This document shows positions 57,001 through 64,000 of a DNA stretch of 64,000 nt, one piece after another. This stretch comes from Aegilops tauschii subsp. strangulata (lineage: Eukaryota > Streptophyta > Magnoliopsida > Poales > Poaceae): the NCBI RefSeq assembly GCF_002575655.3, contig NC_053037.3, positions 49,922,242 through 49,986,241 of the forward strand, given 5' to 3'. The notes beneath the pieces are model-generated. The model did no database searches. It saw only the letters and a program-made list of their open reading frames with translations, and was not told where the DNA came from. Numbering within the stretch: position 1 is the stretch's first letter; each line of letters begins with the position of its first letter. A program made the position numbers and the translations under genes.

Positions 57001-57256
57001 ATCTAGCATTTGGGGTTATCTTATTTTCTTTTGGATCTTGACCGTAGTCGGTCTATGTGTGTATTTTGGATGATGTATGGATTATATTTATGTATTGTGT
57101 GAAGTGGCGATTGTAAGCCAACTCTCGTTATCCCATTCTTGTTCATTACATGGGATTGTGTGAAGATGACCCTTCTTGCGACAAAACCACAATGCGGTTA
57201 TGCCTCTAAGTCGTGCCTCGACATGTGGGAGATATAGCCGCATCGTGGGTGTTACA
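54006..57256 (+). repeat. TGTAACACCC unit, right segment
   Basis: 3.25 kb with no coding frame above chance. Includes T-rich text with CATGTTCATC and TTGCCATG words, GGGTGGAAGGCTCGGCCTTA near 55930, the TTTAACCCCCCCGGGCCAG block near 56165, and AAGTGGCGATTGTAAGCCA near 57100. I recognise this order from repeated wheat sequences. The unit ends GGGTGTTACA at 57256. Confidence 0.7.
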
Positions 57257-57261
57257 GTTTC

Positions 57262-58725
57262 GCAGAAAAAGAATATCAAACGGAGTCGGGAGAGTTATTT
57301 TTGGAACGGAAGCAATCCAGAAGACTTGGAGTATACGTAAGGGAAGCAACGAGGAAGGCACGAGGCAGGGGGGCGCGCCCACCCCCCAGGGCACACCCTC
57401 CACCCTCGTGGGCCCCTCGTGGCTCCCCTTACCGACTTCTTTCGCCTATATATATATCCATATACCCTGAAACCATCGGGGAACAGAATAGATCGGGAGT
57501 TCCGCCGCCGCAAGCCTCTGTAGCCACCAAAAACCAATCGGGACCCTATTCCAGCACCCTGCCGGAGGGGGGATCCCTCACCGGTGGCCATCTTCATCAT
57601 CCCGGCGCTCTCCATGACGAGGAGGGAGTAGTTCACCCTCGGGGCTGAGGGTATGTACCAGTAGCTATGTGTTTGATCTCTCTCTCTCTCTCTCTCTCTC
57701 TTGTGTTCTTGAGGTGATACAACCTTGATGTATCGCGAGCTTTGGTATTATAGCTGGATCTTATGATGTTTCTCCCCCTCTGCTCTCTTTTAATGGATTG
57801 AGTTTTCCCTTTGAAGTTATCTTATCGGATTGAGTCTTTAAGGATTTAAGAACACTGGATGTATGTCTTGCCGTGCTTATCTGTGGTGACAATGGGATAT
57901 CACGTGATCCACTTGATGTATGTTTTGGTGATCAACTTGCGGGTTCCGCCCATGAACCTATGCATAGGGGTTGGCACACGTTTTCGTCCTGACTCTCTGG
58001 TAGAAACTTTGGGGCACTCTTTGAAGTACTTTGTGTTGGTTTGAATAGATGAATCTGAGATTGTGTGACGCATATCGTATAATCATACCCACGGATACTT
58101 GAGGTGACATTGGAGTATCTAGGTGACATTAGGGTTTTGGTTGATATGTGTCTTAAGGTGTTATTCTAGTACGAACTCTTGAATAGATCGATCCGAACGA
58201 ATAACTTTGAGGTGGTTTCGTACCCTACCATAATCTCTTCGTTTGTTCTCCGCTATTAGTGGCTTTGGAGTGACTCTTTGTTGCATGTTGAGGGATAGTT
58301 ATGTGATCCAATTATGTTATTATTGTTGAGAGAACTTGCACTAGTGAAAGTATGAACCCCAGGCCTTGTTTCCTAGCATTGCAATACCGTTTGTGCTCAC
58401 TTTTATCATTAGTTACCTTGCTGTTTTTATATTTTCAGATTACAAAAACCTATATCTACCATCCATATTGCACTTGTATCACCATCTCTTTACCGAACTA
58501 GTGCACCTATACAATTTACCATTGTATTGGGTGTGTTGGGGACACAAGAGACTCTTTGTTATTTGGTTGCAGGGTTGCTTGAGAGAGACCATCTTCAACC
58601 TACACCTCCCACGGATTGATAAACCTTAGGTCATCCACTTGAGGGAAATTTGCTACTTTCCTACAAACCTCTGCACTTGGAGGCCCAACAACGTCTACAA
58701 GAAGAAGGTTTTGTAGTAGACATCA
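57262..58725 (+). repeat. Outer 5' LTR, second segment
   Basis: Resumes GCAGAAAAAGAATATCAAAC and runs to GTAGACATCA. A GC-rich block (GGGGGGCGCGCCCACCCCC) at 57368-57387 precedes TATA-like TATATATATCC at 57450-57460. A (TC)n microsatellite of about 24 bases lies at 57678-57701. Small frames inside are LTR noise. Confidence 0.8.
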
Positions 58726-58815
58726 AGCTCTTTTCTGGCGCCGTTGCCGGGGAGGCTAGGTAAGCGGCACTCACACCCCGTCAACTAAGCTCTTTTCTGG
58801 CGCCGTTGCCGGGGA
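58726..58815 (+). repeat. Duplicated primer-binding site of the outer element
   Basis: AGCTCTTTTCTGGCGCCGTT GCCGG begins at 58726 and again 62 bp later at 58788. Both copies hold a full TGGCGCCGTTGCCGGGGA (58736 and 58798), a site usual for Athila-type and related Gypsy elements. The first copy abuts the LTR and is the expected functional one. Confidence 0.8.
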
Positions 58816-59013
58816 GGTGAGTGCTTGAAGGTATATCTTTAGATCTTGCAATCAAATCTTTTAGTTTCTTGTTTTATCACTAGTTTAGTCTATAAAAGAA
58901 AACTACAAAAAAATGTAATTGAGTTTGCCTCATACGCTTCATCTTTTTAATATCTTTCGTAAGTATGATGAAAAGGAAAATTGTGCTCAAGTGCTAGAGA
59001 AGAAGTCTATAAA

Positions 59014-60519
59014 ATGTTTGGCACTAAATCTTTGAATGATGAGCATGATTGCAATGTTGTTAGTATGAACTCTTTGAATATCCATAGTACTAATGATGAT
59101 TGCACTAGTTATGATGAAAATGTCTCCTATAAACATGTTAATTTTTGTGGAGTGCATTGGGTTTGCAAGTACACACCAAATAGGGAAGATAGATATTGCA
59201 AGAGGCATAAGCATTTAAAAACTAAATGGTTGCAAGAAAGGCTAAATGTTAGTGCTGAAAATTTAAAATTTCTTAGCCATACTTGTGAACTTTGCTATGA
59301 ACACGGTCATTTAAATATCAAATGCAAATTGTTTCATGATCGAATCGTGTCCAAAAATTGTGATGACTTGATTTCCCTTGCACATCATAATGAACTTAGT
59401 TTGCTTTTGGGTTATGAAGAAATGAAACGTCAAACTAAGATTATTCCAGAATATAACCTTGAGAAATTCCTCGATATTGATCTAGAAGAAATTTATATGT
59501 ATTGTGCGGTGAATTGCATTGAAAATCCTTATATTGCCAATTACATAAAGAAAAGAAAACAAATAGAGTATGAAGAGAATACTAATGAAAGGGAAGAGTC
59601 TTCCCAATATTCTCCTATTATTTCTTATGATGAATCAGGTAACGAGGAGGAGCCTTCTATTCAACCAATCTCATTACTAAGGAGCTCCAAAAAGAGGATT
59701 GAACCCACACATGATGTGAAGAAGAAAAAGAAAATACGGAGAAGCAAAGGTAGAAAGGTATCTCTTTTAAATGATGTTGCTCCTATTACTCATTGTGATG
59801 ATGATAATTGCTATACTATTGGTGCTATCCATACTATTAATGATGAGAGTGATTATGCTTATGATATGAAAAGTCCCAAGCTTGGGGATGCTATGTTTGA
59901 TGAAGATGATGTTTTTGAGAATATATTTGCTGCAATTAATGTTTGTCCCAAGCTTGGGGATGCTACGTTTAATGAAGATGATATTTTTAGCCTCCCAAGT
60001 TTTGATATGCAAAGTTGTTATGATGATAGCATGACTTCTACCTATGATGATTATATTAATGAAAGTGGGTTTGGAAGAGTGTCAACTTTAGGAAGTAATG
60101 ATCCCACTATTTTGGAGGATGTTGAATCTTATAATATTTATGAAAGTGGATTTGGAGAGGTCATGACTTTATTTAGTGATGAGTCCACTATCTTGGAAGA
60201 GGTTTCAATCGATTATGATGAGAACAAAGTTGCTACTTATGATGATTATTGTGATGAAACTTATGCTATAAAAAGTAGTGATGATTATATTTATAAAACT
60301 TGTCATGATTATGTTTACCATTTTTATGAACATTACTCATTTAATGTGGAAACAATTTATAGTATTCGAGTCTCTTATGATACTCCCACTATTCCGAATG
60401 AGAAGAAATTTGCTTATGTGGAAAGTATTAAAAATTCTATGCTTGTAGATCATGAAAAGAATGATTTAGGTGCTGGTTATATTGTTGAATTCATTCATGA
60501 TTCTACTGAAAATTATTAA
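59014..60519 (+). CDS. Hypothetical acidic zinc-knuckle protein of the Sabrina/WHAM-like element
   Basis: From the ATG at 59014 the frame runs 501 residues (MFGTKSLNDEHDCNVVSMNS). At residues 91-104 is a perfect retroviral-type knuckle spacing, CELCYEHGHLNIKC (CX2CX4HX4C). Before it lies a Cys/His cluster (CKYTPNREDRYCKRH). The middle has a basic patch (KKKKKIRRSKGRK, about residue 250), and the rest is highly acidic with Asp/Tyr-rich text (DDYINESGFGRV, DDYIYKTCHDY). Two repeats, CPKLGDATFNEDDIF and SPKLGDAMFDEDDVF, sit at residues 287-335. The knuckle suggests a gag-like RNA-binding role, but the overall fold is unrecognised. An open frame extends upstream to 58981 without ATG. Confidence 0.65.
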   Translation: MFGTKSLNDEHDCNVVSMNSLNIHSTNDDCTSYDENVSYKHVNFCGVHWVCKYTPNREDRYCKRHKHLKTKWLQERLNVSAENLKFLSHTCELCYEHGHLNIKCKLFHDRIVSKNCDDLISLAHHNELSLLLGYEEMKRQTKIIPEYNLEKFLDIDLEEIYMYCAVNCIENPYIANYIKKRKQIEYEENTNEREESSQYSPIISYDESGNEEEPSIQPISLLRSSKKRIEPTHDVKKKKKIRRSKGRKVSLLNDVAPITHCDDDNCYTIGAIHTINDESDYAYDMKSPKLGDAMFDEDDVFENIFAAINVCPKLGDATFNEDDIFSLPSFDMQSCYDDSMTSTYDDYINESGFGRVSTLGSNDPTILEDVESYNIYESGFGEVMTLFSDESTILEEVSIDYDENKVATYDDYCDETYAIKSSDDYIYKTCHDYVYHFYEHYSFNVETIYSIRVSYDTPTIPNEKKFAYVESIKNSMLVDHEKNDLGAGYIVEFIHDSTENY

Positions 60520-63500
60520 GAGGGAGGAATATATGCTTGTAGGAATTGCAATAATATCAAGTTTCCTCTCTATGTGCTTAAAGTTTTGAAGTTATGCTTG
60601 TTTTGCCTTCCTATGCTAGTTGATTATTGTTCCCATAAGTTGTTTGCTCACAAAATCCCTATGCATAGGAAGTGGGTTAGACTTAAATGTTCTAGTCATA
60701 TTCTTCATGATGCTCTCTTTATGTTTCAACTCTTATCTTTTATGTGAGCATCATTGAAATCATCATGCCTAGCTAGAAAGGCATTAAAGAAAAACGCTTG
60801 TTGGGAGGCAACCCAACTTTATTTTTGTTCTTTCTTTTTGGTTCTGTTTAGTAATAAATATTTGATCTAGCCTCTTGTTAGATGTGGTTTTATGTTTTAA
60901 TTAGTGTTTGTGCCAAGTAAGACCTATAGGATCTTCTTCGATGATAATTATTTGATCTTGCTGAAAATTCCAGAAACTTTCTGTTCACGAAAACAATTGT
61001 TTCAAATCACCAGAACGTGATAAAATACTTATTCCAATTGCAGAAGATCAATAATCAAATTATCTAGTCCTTACTATTTTGGTAGATTTTTCTGAGTTCC
61101 AGAAGTTTGCGTTAGTTACAGATTACTACAGACTGTTCTGTTTTTGACAGATTCTGTTTTTCGTGTGTTGTTTGCTTATTTTGATGACTCTATGGCTAGT
61201 AACATAGTTTATAAACCATATAGAAGTTGGAATACAGTAGATTTAACACCAATACAAATAAATAATGAGTTCATTACAGTACCTTGAAGTGGCGTTTTGT
61301 TTTCTTTCGCTAACGGAGCTCACGAGACCTTCTGTTAAGTTTTGTGTTGTGAAGTTTTCAAGTTTTGGGTAAAGATTCAATGGACTATGGAATAAGGAGT
61401 GGCAAGAGCCTAAGCTTGGGGATTCCCAAGGCACCCCAAGGTAATATTCAAGGACAACCAAGAGCCTAAGCTTGGGGATGCCCCGGATGGCATCCCCTCT
61501 TTCGTCTTCGTTCATCGGTAACTTTACTTGGAGCTATATTTTTATTCACCACATGATATGTGTTTTGCTTGGAGCGTCATTTTATTTTGTTAGTATTTGC
61601 TTGTTTTTATTTAGAATGATGTTTTTCATCTCTATTTTCAATAAAAATGTCAAGGATAGCCTTTACCATACTTATTTTGCAAGTATACATGTTGCTGTTT
61701 CAAAACAGAAAGTTTACCGCTGTTGCAAAAATTCCCTAGAAAAGTCAGAAAATGATAAAATGTTGAAACCTTTTGCATAATAAGCTCTGATAAATTTACT
61801 ACAGTGGGAATTTTCTTTCATAATTTTTGGAGCTAGGGAAGTATGGATCTTGCTGCATTCTTTACAGACTGTCCTGTTTAGGCAGATTGCTGTTATGTTT
61901 GCATTGTTTGCATATGTTTGCTTGTTTAATGATTCTATTTGAGGATAGGACTATTAAATATGCAGAGGCATTTAGTATGCAATGTTGAATAATAATTTTA
62001 GTGATTTGCTACAGTAGAGTATGATAAGGTTTTTGCATTGGTTTATACTAACTTATCTCACGAGTCCTTGTTGAGTTTTGCGTGAATGAAGCTCTTGAGA
62101 TTTAGGGAGACCGTGATACGAGAGGAATTAAGGAGACACAAAAGCTCAAGCTTGGGGATGCCCAAGGCATCCCAAGATAATATTTCAAGAAGTCTCAAGC
62201 GTCTAAGCTTGGGGACGCCCCGGTTTGCATCCCACCTTTCTTCTTCAACAACTATCGGTTAGTTTCGGTTGATCCTAAGTTTTTGCTTCTTCACGTGATG
62301 TTTGCTATCCTTGAAATTTCATTTTATTTTCTTTTGCTTGCTGTTTGAATAAAATATCAAGATCTGAAATTCTTAAATGAGAGAGAGTCTTCACATAGCT
62401 ACATAATTATTTAATTACTCATTGATCTTCACTTATATCTTTTTGGAGTAGTTTGTCATTTACTCGTGTGCTTCACTTATATCCTATGAGTAAATGGTTG
62501 AATGATTTGAATGTCATAAATCTGAAATTATATATGTTTCATATGCCTTTCCCATGGGGAGTAATGCCTTCACATGTAAGAAGTAGAGGTGGTAAATTTT
62601 TTGAAGGTTAGCAAACATTGTATTGGTCACTTGAACAATTCATGAAAGAATATTGAAGGAAGAGAGATTTCACATATAAATATACTATCTTGGACATCTT
62701 CTATGATTGTGAGCCCCATTAATTATTTTAAAACCTAAGCAAATTAGTTGAAGTTGGACAAGGAAGACAACATAATGAGTTATGCTTGGGTATATTTGTA
62801 TAGAAGTTATATTGTTATGGATCCTCTAACATGTGGTGCTTGCTATTTAGAATCCTTTGCTAGCCAAAATATCTGTACTAAGCGGGAATACTGCTTGTGC
62901 ATCCAAATTCCTTGGACCAAGTTTGTTCCATGAGTGTCCACCATATCTACCTATATGCGGTATTTACCTGCCGTTCCAAGTAAATTTGCATGTGCCAAAA
63001 TTTAAACCTTCAAATAATAATCTGTTTTGTATGCCCGAATCGCTCATGTAGCGACTAGGGGCTGTTAGTATCTTCCATGCTAGGTGGGTTATTCTCACGA
63101 TGAGTGGACTCCGCTCATCATTCACGAGAAAACGGCTGGTAACTGGGATGCCCAGTCCTATGATCAAAAGATCAAAAACAAATTCGCAAATAATTTAAAC
63201 AAACTCCCCCAGGATTGTTGAAAATTGGACGGCACCCGTTGTTTCGGACAAGCCGTGGAGTGTGATTGTTGGTGGAGGGGGAGTAAAATCTTTACCTTTC
63301 TGTTTGGGAACCGCCTATAATGTATGTAGTATGGAAGATATTGGGAACTCTTGGTCGTTATGTTGACAATGAAAGCATACCTCTCAAAATTATTTTCATC
63401 TCTGTTTTTGCTTCGAGCTCTGGCACCTCTACAAATCCCTGCTTCCCTCTGCGAAGGGCCTATCTTTTACTTTTATGCAAGAGTCAGTAGTATTCCTTCT

Positions 63501-64000
63501 CATTCCAACCTACTCTTTAGTTGGCAAGCATCATGTGATGGAAAGATCTAAGCATATATGGGCATTCAAATATATTTGATCATGAATTATTACTGTTGAC
63601 ATTACCCTTGAGGTAAAAGGTTGGGAGGCGAAACATTAAGCCCCTATCTTTCTCTGTGTTCGATGAATACTATTTGTTCTAAAAATATGCTTTGAGTGGT
63701 AGCAATCATGGAAGACTAAATGATAGTTGAGTATGTGAAGTTTGCTGAATCAAAGCTCTGACATAGTCTCTTCCTGAAAATAAGATGAATTGCAATTGTT
63801 TGATGACTGAGAACATAGTTTGTTAGTTTTCAAGAAAGTTTATGATCTATACTTTAAGATGAGAATAGCTTGTTACTTGATCATGCAAAGCTTTATGAGT
63901 TGAGCTATTGTTATGACATATGATGATGCTAGAAAAGGTGATTGAAATTATCATAGATCAAACTTGCGCACCTGCTAGCATTCACACTTCATAAATTATT
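60520..64000 (+). other. Interior of the Sabrina/WHAM-like element, non-coding
   Basis: AT-rich with T-runs and short frames of no recognisable product. AAGCTTGGGGATGC-like words occur at 61412, 61468, 62148 and 62205, twice as pairs flanking CCAAGGCA-type text; each pair sits in a repeated module that also includes CAGACTGTTCTG and CTACAGT words (61080-61510 and 61860-62240). The last 1.5 kb shows nothing further that I can name. The 3' LTR is not reached. Confidence 0.6.

Larger units (their letters stand above)
40352..57256 (+). mobile_element. Nested 3.9-kb TGTAACACCC unit (solo LTR or large non-autonomous element), itself split
   Basis: The ends are TGTAACACCCCGGATGTAAC and CATCGTGGGTGTTACA, a TG...CA pair with 10-11 bp inverted ends. 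GTTTC at 40347-40351 and 57257-57261 is the target duplication. Without the Gypsy insertion (about 40965-54005) the unit is about 3.9 kb, has no coding frame, and carries a TATA box (CCTATAAAT, 40872-40880) near its left end. One long TG...CA sequence with a 5-bp duplication and no internal domain best fits a solo LTR of a large-LTR non-autonomous family (LARD type). Confidence 0.75.
40186..64000 (+). mobile_element. Sabrina/WHAM-like Gypsy LTR element, 3' end beyond the window, with nested insertions
   Basis: The 5' LTR starts TGATACGTCTCCAACGTATC at 40186, is interrupted at 40351 by a nested insertion, resumes at 57262 and ends near 58725 (GTAGACATCA). Removing the insertion leaves about 1.63 kb. 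A TGGCGCCGTTGCCGGGGA primer-binding site follows, then a zinc-knuckle ORF at 59014 and a long non-coding interior with AAGCTTGGGGATGC words. No protease, RT or integrase is seen before the window ends. The family is recalled from memory as an Athila-type Triticeae group; the exact name is uncertain. Confidence 0.85.

Overview
The window is a piece of a large, repeat-dense Triticeae (wheat-type) genome. This is inferred from Angela-type Copia LTRs, Stowaway and Tourist-like MITEs, a CACTA terminus, a SINE and LINEs of kinds I know from wheat and barley, and one GC-rich gene with a grass-like structure. No search was run. Element family names come from memory and are offered as likely identities. 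There are no bacterial features, CRISPR arrays, rRNA genes or convincing functional tRNA genes.

Layout. 1-1840: the tip of one LTR element lying in the last bases of an Angela element, then the Angela 3' LTR. 1841-7270: MITEs, a 272-bp hairpin and a broken Copia gag fragment that seems to contain an intron. 7538-18291: an F-box/LRR/FBD gene of three exons that is a pseudogene. It has a nonsense codon and a frameshift, and a complete 8.76-kb Angela element (8365-17126, target duplication GTCAT) sits in exon 1. 18292-25030: CACTA-derived tandem modules ending in a CACTA terminus at 22354, a Helitron-like 3' end, a SINE, a tRNA-like relic and AT-rich debris. 25074-26255: a 5'-truncated LINE. 27293-34352: one intact two-exon gene, raffinose synthase (29890-32985), enclosed by inverted repeats of about 1.06 and 0.83 kb. 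34684-39887: a full-length but mutated LINE on the minus strand with a perfect 12-bp target duplication.

40186-64000 is a nest at least three levels deep. The outermost element is a Sabrina/WHAM-like Gypsy element with a 1.63-kb 5' LTR, duplicated primer-binding site and a zinc-knuckle ORF; it runs off the window. Its LTR is split by a 3.9-kb TGTAACACCC...GGGTGTTACA unit (target duplication GTTTC) that looks like a solo LTR of a large non-autonomous element. That unit is itself split by a 13-kb Tat-like Gypsy element (about 40965-54005) with nearly identical LTRs, a stop-riddled gag-pol, and a spliced antisense gene near its 3' end.

The only host gene likely to work is raffinose synthase, which would make raffinose from galactinol and sucrose in the cytosol. 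Everything else is mobile DNA, its relics, or the dead F-box gene. The recurring theme is young insertions of elements whose coding regions are already broken, which points to mobilisation in trans.
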